Shown: positions 1-11,012, counted from the stretch's first letter. The stretch is 64,000 nucleotides of DNA from Cranoglanis bouderius (GCA_023630585.1 CM042542.1:21611011-21675010), one strand, 5' to 3'. Made by a program: numbers and translations. Notes: generated from the letters alone by a model not told the origin.

Positions 1-1500
1 TCTGATGTACTCTGCAGTGCTATGGCCTTATTTCTTTATTTTGGCCACAGTGTTTTAACCTTATTTTGATTTCTTCAGTATGGCTATAACCCAATTTGGA
101 AATACTCTGACATTCATTCGAATTACTTACCGCTGCTGTATTATTTCGAATGACATTGTGCAGCTCTAAAACTATTAGGAATTTATTTGTGCTGCTAGAA
201 CATCAGTTTGAACTACTTCCTAGTGCTAGAACTCTATTTTGTATGAATTTATGCTGCTATAACCTTATTTTGAATTCATTTCTGCTGCTAAAATATCCAT
301 TTGAACTACACTGTGCTGCTGTAACCCTATTTTGATTTAATTTCTGCTGCTATAATACGGATTTGAATCTCCTCGTGCTGCTATAATGCTGTTTTGCATG
401 ACTTTATGCTGCTACAATGTTATTTCGGGTCACTATGTGCTGCTAGAACATTAATTTGAGTTATTTCCTGGTGTTCTAACATTAATTTGATTTACTTCCT
501 ACTGCTGTAACCCTATTTCCAATTAATTTCTGCTCCTATAATATCCATTTGAACTACCTTGTGCTGCTATAACCCTATTTTGTATGGCTTTATGCTGCAA
601 TAACCCTATTTTGAATTAATTTCTGCTGCTATAATACGGATTTGAACTACCTTGTGCTGCTACAACCCTATTTTGCATGACTTTGAGCTGCTATAACACC
701 ATTTTGAATGCTTTCCTGCTGCTATACTAGTACTGTGAATTATTTCCTGCTGCTATAACCCTATTTTGCATGACTTTATGCTGCTATAACCCTATTTTGT
801 ATGACTTTATGCTGCTATAACCCTATTTTGAATTAATTTCTGCTGAAACACTCGCGGGAGAACGGCACATCAAAAGTCCCCCCTGCCTTCCACACAGAGA
901 GAGAGAGAGAGAGAGCGCGATTGCTCCAATTAATTGCGATTTCCAATTAATTTCTGCTGCTATAATATCCATCTGAACTACCTTGTGCTGCTATAACCCT
1001 GCTGTAACATTAATCTGAATGATTTCCTACTGCTGTAATCCTATTTTGAATGATTTCTCACTGCTATACCATTAACTTGTGTTATTTCCTGCTGCTATAA
1101 CATTCATTTTATGTACTCTGTGCTGTTACAACACTATTTCGAATGACTTTGTGCTGCTATAACACTAATTTGAATGAGATCCTGCTGCTATAACAGTAAT
1201 GTGAATTATTTCCTACTGCTATAACCCTATTTCCAATTAATTTCTGCTGCTATAATACGGATTTGAACTACCTTGTGCTGCAATAATATCCATTTGAACT
1301 AACTTGCGCTGCTATAATATCCATTTGAACTACCTTGCGCTGCTATAATATCCATTTGAACTACCTTGTGCTGTTATAGCATTATTTTGAATGACTTCTC
1401 ACTACTATAACATTTATCTGAAAGATTTCCTGCTGCTATAATATTAACTTGATTAACTTTTGAGCTGCTATAACCCCATTTTGCAACACTGGGAACACAT
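1..1500. repeat. Degenerate 31-33 bp minisatellite array
   Basis: A diverged tandem repeat runs through almost the whole stretch. The recurring core is GCTGCTATAACCCTATTTTG followed by variable ATGACTTTAT or AATTAATTTC segments, with spacing near 31-33 bases between successive GCTGCTATAA cores (for example 781 to 812). About 45 diverged units fit. Short open frames inside it lack coding character. The array is interrupted at about 845-945 by a block that also occurs beside the H2B gene. Confidence 0.85.
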
Positions 1501-1602
1501 AAAACAAAAACACCCCTCCCCCTCCCCCTTTACAGTGCTACAACCCTGTTTTTATTTATTCAACTCTGCATTTAGCAGACTGCTATACTTGCACAAAAGG
1601 CA

Positions 1603-1664
1603 AAACACTTGTGGGAGAACGGCACGCCAAAAGTCCCCCCTGCCTTTCACACACACACACACAC

Positions 1665-1727
<63 letters not shown>

Positions 1728-1732
1728 TCTTT
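1603..1732. repeat. Duplicated flank block with CA/GACA/GA microsatellites
   Basis: A block starting AACACTTGTGGGAGAACGGC and continuing through AAAAGTCCCCCCTGCC is nearly repeated at about 845-905, inside the minisatellite. Here it runs into a (CA)n, (CAGA)n and (GA)n microsatellite at 1649-1723. It lies just 3' of the H2B stem-loop on the gene's strand, so the copy at 845 looks like a duplicated piece of histone 3' flank. Confidence 0.75.
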
Positions 1733-1748
1733 ACATGAAAAAGTGGGT

Positions 1749-1764
1749 GGCTCTTAAAAGAGCC
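1749..1764 (-). promoter_or_regulatory. Histone mRNA 3' stem-loop of H2B
   Basis: On the minus strand the sequence is GGCTCTTTTAAGAGCC, a perfect six-pair stem with a four-base loop that matches the replication-dependent histone 3' stem-loop. It lies 31 bases past the H2B stop codon. A purine-rich AAAGAAC motif further on (about 1726-1732) could serve as the histone downstream element bound by U7 snRNA. Confidence 0.93.
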
Positions 1765-1795
1765 GTTGGGTTGATGAAGACGGCAGGAACGCGCT

Positions 1796-2170
1796 TTACT
1801 TGGAGCTGGTATACTTGATCACGGCCTTTGTGCCTTCGGACACGGCGTGCTTGGCCAGCTCGCCGGGAAGCAACAGGCGCACGGCGGTCTGGATCTCCCT
1901 GGAGGTGATGGTGGAGCGCTTGTTGTAGTGAGCCAGACGAGAGGACTCACCGGTGATGCGCTCAAAAATGTCATTCACGAAGGAGTTCATGATGCCCATG
2001 GCCTTAGACGAAATGCCGGTATCAGGGTGCACCTGCTTCAGGACCTTGTACACATAGATTGCGTAGCTCTCCTTCCTGGACTTCCTGCGCTTCTTGCCTC
2101 CTTTGCCGGCCGTCTTGGTCACGGCTTTCTTGGATCCCTTCTTGGGCGCGGCCTTAGCTGGATCAGGCAT
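1796..2170 (-). CDS. Histone H2B, intact
   Basis: A 124-residue protein colinear with vertebrate H2B. The N-terminal tail is lysine-rich (starts MPDPAKAAPKKGSKK), then the histone fold with YAIYVYKVLKQVHPDTGIS, the MNSFVNDIFERI helix and the C-terminal LLLPGELAKHAVSEGTKAV helix, ending KYTSSK. H2B pairs with H2A in the nucleosome core. The start is the only suitable ATG and gives the family's usual length. There are no introns, and the 3' stem-loop shows it is a replication-dependent S-phase gene. It lies in the same orientation as the H4 gene upstream, as in clustered histone repeats. A few replacements relative to common fish H2B (for example RITGESS and VIKYTSSK) are mild, so I regard it as functional. 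Confidence 0.96.
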   Translation of the reverse strand: MPDPAKAAPKKGSKKAVTKTAGKGGKKRRKSRKESYAIYVYKVLKQVHPDTGISSKAMGIMNSFVNDIFERITGESSRLAHYNKRSTITSREIQTAVRLLLPGELAKHAVSEGTKAVIKYTSSK

Positions 2171-2224
2171 GATGCTGCTTCTCGAGTAGACGGCCAGAAA
2201 ATGACTAACGCCCGACTCGCGGGG

Positions 2225-2281
2225 GCTCTATTTACACACCGACATTGTAATTATGCGCAAGGTAAAAACGGTTTTTTATAG
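2225..2281 (-). promoter_or_regulatory. Probable H2B promoter
   Basis: Read on the minus strand, a TATA-like GTAAATAG lies near 2226-2234, about 60 bases before the H2B start codon. An octamer-like TTGCGCAT is at about 2251-2259 and a second TATA-like TATAAAAA at about 2273-2280. Assignment rests on position and motif only. Confidence 0.5.
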
Positions 2282-2419
2282 GTCAAAATTGCAAACCTCC
2301 TCCTACAGGGCGCCTCCTACTGCTCCGCCGTCTTCCTCCTTTTAGCTTCATAAAATAAAAAAAGCGTTTCACACACACACACACACACACAGAACAGCTC
2401 TTTTGTTGGACATTTGGGT

Positions 2420-2435
2420 GGCTCTTAAAAGAGTC
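2420..2435 (-). promoter_or_regulatory. Decayed histone stem-loop of the split H4 gene
   Basis: On the minus strand the sequence is GACTCTTTTAAGAGCC. It is the same histone 3' hairpin as at H2B, but the second stem pair is an A/C mismatch. It sits 26 bases past the H4 coding end, the expected place, and its mismatch fits a gene no longer under selection. Confidence 0.85.
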
Positions 2436-2461
2436 GTTGTGTTCACGTTGTTCGGTGTTTG

Positions 2462-2756
2462 ACCGCCGAAGCCATACAGAGTGCGTCCCTGGCGTTTCAG
2501 GGCGTACACCACATCCGTGGCGGTGACGGTCTTCCTCTTGGCATGCTCGGTGTAGGTGACGGCGTCGCGGATCACGTTCTCAAGGAACACTTTCAGCACA
2601 CCGCGAGTCTCTTCATAGATCAGGCCGGAAATACGCTTAACACCGCCACGGCGGGCCAGACGGCGAATAGCCGGCTTGGTGATTCCCTGGATGTTATCGC
2701 GAAGAACCTTGCGGTGACGCTTTGCGCCTCCTTTGCTGAGTTCCTTACCGCCTTTT
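2462..2756 (-). pseudogene. Histone H4, 3' part (codon 5 to end), separated from its start by a LINE
   Basis: The frame encodes H4 from the sixth residue (KGGK) to the terminal YGFGG. Together with 14 bases at 7688-7701 it makes exactly 309 bases, the 103 codons of H4, so there are no indels. Damage is visible: KGLGK has become KELSK, the conserved methionine of TAMDVVYAL is threonine, and the stop codon at 2459-2461 reads CAA, so translation would run on into a CA repeat. H4 is among the most conserved proteins known, so these changes imply relaxed selection. The 5' end abuts the poly(A) tail of the inserted LINE, with the target duplication at 2748-2756. Confidence 0.95.
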
Positions 2757-2887
2757 CTTTTTTTTTTTTTTTTTTATTTAAAATTTTTTTATTGATTTTT
2801 AAACAGAAAGTTTACACATATTACAACTCAGTTATACTTGAAAAAAAAAGAAAGGATACTTACATAGAAAAGGATATACAGTTATAT

Positions 2888-5800
2888 TCAATAAGAGTCC
2901 CAAATTGCAGAATCTTTAAATACTGACGCAGTATTTTTCAGCCTTTTCAGTTCTTTTAAAATGTCATTATAAACCATATCACTAGAGATGAAAATCTGAC
3001 TTGTAGTCATTTTAGCTCTGGTTTTCCACAGTTTCGACTTAGTCAAACATATAATGAACCAAATGAAATCATGCTCGGTTTTAGTATGTTTTCCTTTAAG
3101 GATACCATAAAAAACTGAATTCATACTGATTTCTTCATTAAAGCCGATACTTTTTAATTTATCCCATGTTTCTCTTGAACGATAGCATTCAAGGAGGAAA
3201 TGTTCAAGTGTTTCAATTTCATCACAGTCAGGCATGGGACACTTACTTGTTTTGACATAACTCCATTTAACCACCGCTCTCACTGGTAGTCTTCTTACAG
3301 CAATTAACCATGTTGTGTCTCTAAGATGTTCAGAGAGACTTTTATTTTGTAGATTTTTTAAACATTCTGTATTTTGAGTTTCCTCCAAATTCCTAAAGTC
3401 CACAGGGTTACCATGAACTTGATCAACAATTGACAGGTATATTTTTTTGTTTCAGTCCCCAACCCAATCGATATTCAAATCTTTATATTTGTTTGTGAAA
3501 TCAGAGAACATCAATTTATAATATGGTACAGTTTTTCTATTATGTCCTCTTTTTGATTTCCAATTAGAGATGTCTCCTATCCATTCAACTTGTCTAGCGA
3601 TACCGTTCGCAATGATTTTACACGCCGCTATTTTGGTTTTTAATGACATGTCGAAAGCTCCGAGGCCTCCTAGTTCTCTTCTTTTAAAAAGTAATTCTCG
3701 TTTTGTGACTTCTCTAGTTGTGTCCCATATAAAATTACAACATATTTTGTTAATCTTTCTCGCCCACACATCTGTTGGAGGTAAAATACATGATAGGAAT
3801 AATATTTTAGACAAAATAAAGGTTTTAATAATATTGATTCTAATTTTATAGCTCAAGTTGCATGATTTCCATTTACAAATTTCATCCTGTATTAAGTTTT
3901 CTTTCTTTGACCAGTTGTTATCGACACAGCCATTATTATCTATATATATTCCTAAAATTTTTAATTGTTGTACTTCTGGGATATCAATTGGAAATTTGTT
4001 CTTTACATTTCCAATCCAAACACATTCAGTTTTTTCTTTATTTAGAGAGGCTCCAGAGACTTGCTCATACATCTTAAAATGTTCGAAGATAACATCTAAT
4101 TCGTCCTTGGACTTCACAAAAACAGTTATATCGTCGGCATAAGCAGAGATAACAACTCTCTTTTTCCCTAATTTAATGCCTGTGAGTCTAGGGTCATTTT
4201 GGATTCTGTGTATTAGAGGGTTTATGGCTAAAACGTACAGGGCCGCACTAAGAGGTCACCCCTGCTTTACACCGCGCATAATTTCAAAAGGTTCAGTCAG
4301 ACCACCGTTAACATTCACTTCAACTGTTGATTTTACATATAAGCATTGAATCATATTTACAAAATTTGCAGGGAATTGATACATTTTCAAAACTTCCCAC
4401 AAAAATTTCCTTGAAACATAATCAAAGGCTTTTTTTTGGTCCAAGGCAACAATATAAAAACTTTCACCATCTTTATCAAAAACTAGTTCCCTTAGGATAT
4501 TCAGGTTATCTCACATAAGTCTTCCCTTGATTGCACATGTTTGTTCTTTGGATATTATAATGTCTAAGAATTCATTCAGTCTATTCATAATAATTTTTGC
4601 AAGAATTTTGTAGTCAACATTCATCAGGGTGAGAATCAGGGTCTCCAGTTGTTAATGTCATGCATGTCACCTTTTTTATATAATAGGGATAAAACCCCTT
4701 CATAAAAAGAATCATGCATATAACCTCTGGCAATTCCATCGTTATAGGTACGTGTTAGTAATTGGGCTAAATCTAGGGCACATGCATGATAGAAATCAGA
4801 CGGGAGGCCATCTCTCCCTGGAGACTTTTTTAAATTCAACTGTCTAATAGCATCAACAACTTCAACCTCTTTAATTTCATCACCTAAACTTTTAGAAGGT
4901 AAATCAGTATTTTGTTTTATATTTAGAAAGGTTTTTAAAAGGTCGTCGTCTATTTCGATAGATTTATACATATTCATACAGAGATTCCGAATAGCATCTC
5001 TAACTTCCTTAGGATCTTTAACTATAATGCCATTATCTATTTTGATAGATTCGATAAATTTACTTTCTTTCCTTTTATTAAATATAGAGACTGCTTTTGT
5101 TTGATTTAAAGGCTCATCATTTATAATTCCTGCTCGAACTTGAATGTTCAATAGAAATTCGTTATTAAATGTTTCAATCTCTTTTTTCAAGTCTTTCAAG
5201 CTACTTTCATCATTTTCGTCTTTAGTGGTTTTCAATTTTAAATTAATGTATTCTCTCATGATTCCCTTATAAGTTTCATTTTTTCCCTTATTAAAACATA
5301 AACATTTATACTTAAGAAATTTTTTTTATCTGATTCTTAAAGACTTCCCACAAATCACAGTATTTGGTAGTAAAAATGTCTAAGGTTTTAACCCTATTTA
5401 TTTCTTCTTTTATTTCCGTAATCAGTGTGGGACTTTTCAAGATCTGTATATTCAATTTCCAGTAATTTATTCTTACTTCGTTTTTAAAACTGATGCCGCA
5501 TATAACGGTCAAGTGATCCGAATCGACCAAAAGTTTTGTTGCATAATATTTAGCTTCCAAATTACTATCAATATAAATTCTGTCAATTCTAGTTTTACAC
5601 ATTTTATCAAACCTTGTAAAGTCTACTTTACTAGGGTATAAAGTCCTAAAAATATCACTAAAACTATGTTCATTCATGATAGATTTAAGGAAACCTCCTT
5701 CTCTCCTTATCTTACATGTATTATTGGATATTTTGTCAATATTATCTGTAATTGTGTTAAAATCTCCACACACAATAGTGTTAAAGCCAACACAAAGCAA

Positions 5801-6103
5801 CAATTTTAATTTCTTAAATAGTTGGATTTTACTAACTGTATCTTGAGCTGTATATACATTTATTATTCTAATTTTTTTCGTACCATAAAATACATCTGTA
5901 AACATCAATCTTCCTGGAATTATTTCACGACTCTTAATTATTCTGAATTTATTATTATAAAATAGAATTGTGATACCGTCGGCTAAACTACCACCGATTG
6001 AAAAGATTGAAGGGCCTTTAGTCCATAAATTCTGACCATCTTTAACGTCATCGTGACTATTTAATCTGGTTTCCTGAACACATACTAATCCAGATATTCG
6101 CAA
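2888..6103 (-). pseudogene. LINE A ORF2 (endonuclease-reverse transcriptase), broken
   Basis: An APE-type endonuclease domain is at 5312-6103, with CVQETR near the start, a GDFN motif and a late SDHL motif. The reverse transcriptase follows at about 3452-5259, with SPGRDGLPSDFY, the DQKKAFD palm motif (about 4420-4440), GVKQG and the catalytic YADD at about 4130-4141. A C-terminal cysteine/histidine segment (CPMPDC...EHFLLEC) lies at 2888-3403. The pieces are separated by several in-frame stops and frameshifts (near 5300, 4630, 4450, 4250 and 3430), so this copy cannot make a complete protein. Residue order and the C-terminal finger fit Tx1/L1-like elements; clade assignment is inferred. Confidence 0.88.
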
Positions 6104-6237
6104 CTCAGTATATTTAATTTCTTAATTCTGTTATTTTTTGACCGGATACCTCTAACGTTACATGTAGCAACAGTCAGGTCCGAGAAGGACATAAGATGTT
6201 AGCATTTTAAGCCACACATACGTATAAAACATCAAAG

Positions 6238-7494
6238 TCAGGATTTAGATTTCTTTTTACCTTGCTCGTTTTTACTAATCACAGTATTGTCCAAGTCCGG
6301 TGAGGGTGTATGTCGTCGTCTCTTCCTCAAGTCTCGTTCCTTCTCCAAGCCGAAGTCGTTCTCAGCCAGACTAAAATCTGCAACTGATATGGAAGAAGTC
6401 TTTGTCTTTTTATCTCGTTCGCCGTTGTTCCCGTTCTGACTTTGCCATGATGTGTTGGAGATCTTAAGAGGAGCAAGGGAGTCTTCACTGAAGTTATTCC
6501 CAGATGCTCCATCAGAAGGAGTGTCGTCCTCATCCGACGTCACCGTCTCACTGTTACTATCCGATGAGCCGCTGTCCTCACTGTCTCCAGATGAATCTGC
6601 TTTTTCTTCATGTTCTTGCTCTGGGGTTATCGTGGATTCCATGTTATCTTGCTTCTCTTTGTCCTCATTGAGGCTTATCTCTTCCCTTTGGTTGGGTTCA
6701 GTTGCTTTCCCATCCTGCTCTTTATCCTTGGAGTTCTCACTTTGTACACGGTCCGGTAAGTCAGGTGGATTTGTAGTAACGCTCATTTTGAAACGGTTTG
6801 CGTAGGACTTTGGGCATGTAAAGAAAGTGTGCCCCAATTCCCCACACAATGTGCAGGAAGCAGTATTTGAGCACTCTTTAGATTTATGTCCAAAATGGCC
6901 ACATTGCCAACATTTAACCAGGCCACAATCCTTTGCTTGGTGTTCATCCGATTGGCAGATAAAGCAGCGCATAATTTGGCCACGATATATGATTTGGCCG
7001 TTGTATGGCCCCAGTGCAATGCTATTTGGAATAATGAAAGGCTGTCCGTTTGCATTTTTCCGTACCTTAACCTGGTATTTCCGGACTCCGTACCAAAATC
7101 CAAAATGGTCCACTGGTTTTTCAACCGGTTTCAAAATGTCACAATATCGCTTGAGATATAATTCTACGTCCTCATCCATAATCCTCCCAGTCCAAAATTT
7201 AACAAAGAGTACCTTAACGTCCGTGTTGACTGGAGAGAAGACTTCAAAGTCTTTCCACTTCTCCTTGTTTGAATGCTGTAGTTCCATAAACACGTGAAGC
7301 GCACGCTCACTGCAGAAGCATATTTCAAATTCCTTCCGGTTCGGCAGGCTAATGAAGGAAAAAATATCCTCCACGTTCAGCCAGCTGGATTGTAGTAAAA
7401 GCTTGCCGAGATGATTCCGGTCAGGAGGATCTCCGGTACCGGTATATTTCAGTTTCACCCAGTTCTTAACATACCGTTGATTGTAAGACGCCAT
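6238..7494 (-). CDS. LINE A ORF1 protein with three CCHC zinc knuckles
   Basis: A 418-residue open frame without breaks. Residues 1-170 form a region rich in aromatic and charged residues, likely RNA-binding. Three consecutive C-X2-C-X4-H-X4-C knuckles follow at about residues 177-190, 195-208 and 214-227. The rest is a low-complexity acidic and serine-rich tail (about 240-400) ending in a basic RKRRR cluster and KKKSKS. Such ORF1 proteins of fish Tx1-like LINEs bind the element's RNA; in genome annotations they are often labelled as CCHC domain protein 3-like. It ends about 135 bases before ORF2. It is intact although ORF2 is broken. Confidence 0.85.
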   Translation of the reverse strand: MASYNQRYVKNWVKLKYTGTGDPPDRNHLGKLLLQSSWLNVEDIFSFISLPNRKEFEICFCSERALHVFMELQHSNKEKWKDFEVFSPVNTDVKVLFVKFWTGRIMDEDVELYLKRYCDILKPVEKPVDHFGFWYGVRKYQVKVRKNANGQPFIIPNSIALGPYNGQIIYRGQIMRCFICQSDEHQAKDCGLVKCWQCGHFGHKSKECSNTASCTLCGELGHTFFTCPKSYANRFKMSVTTNPPDLPDRVQSENSKDKEQDGKATEPNQREEISLNEDKEKQDNMESTITPEQEHEEKADSSGDSEDSGSSDSNSETVTSDEDDTPSDGASGNNFSEDSLAPLKISNTSWQSQNGNNGERDKKTKTSSISVADFSLAENDFGLEKERDLRKRRRHTPSPDLDNTVISKNEQGKKKSKS

Positions 7495-7678
7495 TTCTTT
7501 GTTTTAACAGGCGGGAACGTGACGAGTAGTAAAATGTAAACTTCCGGGGGAAGCCGAGCTGTTTTGTGAAAAAAAAAGACAGAAATAAAGGGGGAAAAAA
7601 CGAAATAATAGGGCCGCAAGCACCGCGAGGTGCCACGGCCAAAACTTAACATGAAAACTCGCGGTTTGTTAAATACTT

Positions 7679-7701
7679 CCGCCTTTTCCCCTGCCAGACA
7701 T
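7679..7701 (-). pseudogene. Histone H4, 5' part (start codon to codon 8)
   Basis: On the minus strand the start codon at 7699-7701 is followed by codons for SGRGKGG, the invariant H4 N-terminus. The frame then runs into LINE sequence and stops after two more codons. Bases 7679-7687 are the second copy of the target duplication. Joined in order with the 3' part, it accounts for the full H4 coding length. Confidence 0.95.
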
Positions 7702-7737
7702 AATGCTGCTATCTCGAAGTCAAGCTGCTTAATAAAA

Positions 7738-7775
7738 CACCTATTTATCCGCACTCTACAGGACCTGGTTGAGAG
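7738..7775 (-). promoter_or_regulatory. Histone H4 promoter remnant
   Basis: Read on the minus strand, a TATA-like GATAAATAG lies at 7741-7749, about 40 bases before the H4 start codon. Immediately upstream, at about 7757-7772, is CAACCAGGTCCTG, which resembles the H4 subtype-specific element (CAATC-GGTCC, HiNF-P site). The promoter therefore still adjoins the H4 start but is cut off from the body of the gene by the LINE. Confidence 0.7.
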
Positions 7776-7942
7776 CAGGCGAGGAGGCGGGCCTAAAACC
7801 AACGGTCACACAATAGAACCCATTCAAAAAGAAAAAGAACGCCACATCTTTTCACCTACTAGCGTCTTCTTCTTCCTCATTCTCTTTACACACACAAACA
7901 TTATTATTATTATTATTAGTACTAATGTTTTTTCCCCCCATC

Positions 7943-7974
<32 letters not shown>

Positions 7975-8779
7975 AACATAATAGTAAATCACTTTGTGTA
8001 AAACGTACATAGTAAAGCATACAGCACTCTGTGTTTGTACAACACACACATTCATTTTTCAAACACAAGGTGTTCCTTTTGAGCATGTCCTTCCTACAAG
8101 GAAAGCATATGCACTTTACCGTTTGTGCACGAGAAGCTAACATACAAAACATCACACATGTGTGTCAAAACAAAGTCAGTGTTATTTTGAGCACACTTAG
8201 CACTGTCTAATCACAGGCCTTTTCTTGTCTATAAACACAGTGCTCACGGTAAATTGGAATTTGCGACCCATCATTTTTGCGATCTGTGTTAGAGTCAACG
8301 TATGCACTCTGTTTTGCATATAATGTCACAGAGCAACCAAAACCGCACCTCCATAATGACAGCTGAGCTTAAGGATTTGCAAAATACGTTTTAGCATTAG
8401 GATTTGGAAACAAAACTAGGATAAATTCAATAGTGCTGATGCTATAGTTATAGCAATGTGTAATGTCCAAGAAGCACAAAAACGGTCTGATTCCTTGTTC
8501 ACTATCTTGTACTTGGCCAATAAAACCACTATGAACTGTGATTCTGATAGTTGTGCGCCTTTAACTCACTGTGTAAAAAATTATGTAAGCTATAAAGAAC
8601 ACTTTTCATTGCGTATTTAATTACTTCATTATTATTAGTAGTAGTAGTCATAGAAGTAGAAGTAGAAGCAGCTCAGATTGCATTAAATGGAGGCAGATAA
8701 TTGTGATATATAATATATCATAATAGTAGCAATGATATATAGTTATGACAATATGTAATTAAGAATCAGCATCATGTTC
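7776..8779. other. No gene seen; microsatellites
   Basis: No coding or RNA gene was recognised. A (TTA)n tract at about 7898-7920 and a (TAG)n tract at about 7942-7974 account for the short open frames here. A smaller TAG/TAT-rich patch is at 8636-8665. Confidence 0.7.
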
Positions 8780-8980
8780 TTTCAGCTGCCCCCCATTGAT
8801 TCAGCACATGTTTTACACTACAGGCCCTTCCTGACACAATCGTCCTGTTTTTTCCCGGCTTGGGACCAGCACTAAGAGTACAGTGGTCGGGTTGGTCCTC
8901 TGCTTGGGAATCAAAACCAAGGCTGCAGTGCTGAAAGCACAGGAGCTTATCCTAGCCACTAGACCACTAGGGGAACAACT
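8780..8980. repeat. Dispersed teleost repeat
   Basis: The stretch containing GCCCTTCCTGACACAATC, GGCTTGGGACCAGCACTAAG and CTAGCCACTAGACCACTAG has the composition of a very common fish dispersed repeat with a tRNA-like end. I recognise the type but cannot name the family. Confidence 0.5.
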
Positions 8981-9104
8981 AACAAAGAACTATTATAACA
9001 AATACTAATACATTACATTTCAAATTATATAATAGCTAATAGTAGTAGTAGAGAGAAGAAGCTTTATACATTACATCACAGTGAAAGCGTTTTTTTTTAA
9101 TGTT

Positions 9105-9312
9105 AAGGACCACCAAGCTACATCCCCAATAAAAAGCTTTCGCATATCCCAGCTTGGCAGGAAGCTGGGGTCAGACATGATACGGCACCCCTGGAGGATA
9201 GGGTTAAAGGGCTTGCTCAAGGGCACCACACTGGAAGCTTGGCAAAGCTGCGGCTTGAACCACCAACCTTCCGAGCAGCAACCCAGAGCCTTAACCGTTA
9301 AGCCACTGCTGC
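9105..9312. repeat. Dispersed teleost repeat
   Basis: Contains GGGTTAAAGGGCTTGCTCAA, GGCTTGAACC and CCTTAACCGTTAAGCCACTG, typical of an abundant fish SINE-like repeat. Shares the GGCTTGCTCAAGGGC core with the copy at 16030-16207. No coding function. Confidence 0.55.
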
Positions 9313-9379
9313 TGTATGCTGCCTTATGCTGCCTTATGCTGCTGTGTGTACTAGTAGCAGTAGTAGTAGGATTGTTGCT

Positions 9380-9685
9380 GTTGTCTTGTTTGTCATCATG
9401 CTTTAATATATTTTCTAACACGCAACAAATATAGCACGGAGAAACATTTCTTAAAGGATTTCCCCACACTTTTTATAAACATTTAATTTAATTACATTTT
9501 TTTTAGCCATTTACTGTAAATGTAGACTTATAAGCTGTTGCTAAATTACAATGATTCGGGCAACATGCACTTCATAAGCGTGTCCAACGAGGGCAGTCAA
9601 GACCCATCCACAACAACAGCCTGCCTGAAACTCCCTTTATATTAATTTATTCATAAACCTTAATTCTTTCTTCTATTATGTCTTC

Positions 9686-9740
<55 letters not shown>

Positions 9741-9898
9741 ATTACTACTACTATTATTATTAATAGTAGTAGTAGTAATAGTTATAGTAGTAGTAGTAGG
9801 ATTAGCAGATGACTTCTAAAAACTTTTAATCAAACCATCATGCTAGATGGTAGAACTCATATGAGCTGGAACTCATGATGTCATTATGTCATTATAGT

Positions 9899-9946
<48 letters not shown>

Positions 9947-10327
9947 TATACTTACAGGGGCCCCTGACTTTTTATTTTTTATTTTTTTAGTTATTTTCAA
10001 AACAAATAGTATTATTGTATTAAGGGGGTGGGGGGATAGATAAAGCGCAGTTATTGTTGTCCTCATTCTTTAACAAATTTTCTAACAGCCAACATCATTG
10101 AGAAACCTTTCTTGAATGATTATTTCCCCCCTTTTTAGTTATGTAGTGTAAAAATAGACTTACAAGCTGTTGCTCTAAATAACTATGATTCGGGCAACGT
10201 GCACTTGATAAACTTGACCACACGAGGGCAGTCAAGATCCATCCACAACAACACGCAGTGCTGCCTGAAAGTCCCTTTATATTAATTTATTCATAAACCT
10301 TGATTCTTTTTTCTATTATGTCTTCGA

Positions 10328-10389
<62 letters not shown>

Positions 10390-10523
10390 GTAGTAGTAGT
10401 AGTAGTAGTAGTGGTAGTAGTAGTAATAGTTATAGAAGAAGTAGAAGGATTAGCAGATGACTTCTAAAAACTTTTAATCAAACCATCATGCTAGAACTCA
10501 TGATGTCATTATGTCATTATAGT

Positions 10524-10571
<48 letters not shown>

Positions 10572-10955
10572 TGTACTTACAGGGGCCACTGACCTTTTTT
10601 TGTTTGTTTGTTTGTTTGTTTGTTTTTAGTTATTTTCAAATCAAATAGTATTATTGTATTTTAAAAAAAAATGTAGTCGTGCAGTTGTGGTTCTCGTCAT
10701 CCTTTAACATATTTTCGAACACGCAAGAAATATATAATTATAAACATTTCTTAAAGGATTTCCCCCCTTTTTAACTATTTACTACAAATAAGAGCTGTGG
10801 CTCTAAATAACTATGATTCGGGGAACGTGCATTTACTAAACTTAACCACACGAGGGCAGTCAAAATCCATCCACAACAAAACGCAGCGCTGCCTGAAACT
10901 CCCTTTATATTACTTTATTCATAAACCTTGATTCTTTCTTCTATTATGTCTTCGA

Positions 10956-11012
<57 letters not shown>

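Larger units (their letters stand above)
2757..7678 (-). mobile_element. Tx1-like LINE 'A' inserted in histone H4
   Basis: A full-length-looking non-LTR retrotransposon of about 4.9 kb on the minus strand. It has a short 5' UTR (about 7495-7678), an ORF1 with three CCHC knuckles, a broken ORF2 with endonuclease and reverse transcriptase, and a 3' poly(A) tail seen as poly(T) at 2758-2776. Both ends are precise: the 9-base sequence CCGCCTTTT occurs at 2748-2756 and again at 7679-7687, and both copies belong to the H4 reading frame. The cut at a TTTT boundary agrees with target-primed reverse transcription. Confidence 0.93.

Noticed and set aside
1..1500. Possible CRISPR array (about 32-base repeats)
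   Set aside because: Units are contiguous and diverged, without constant repeats and unique spacers, and the genome is eukaryotic.
1847..2281. 144-residue plus-strand open frame across H2B
   Set aside because: It is the antisense shadow of the intact H2B gene; composition follows the reverse complement of histone codons.
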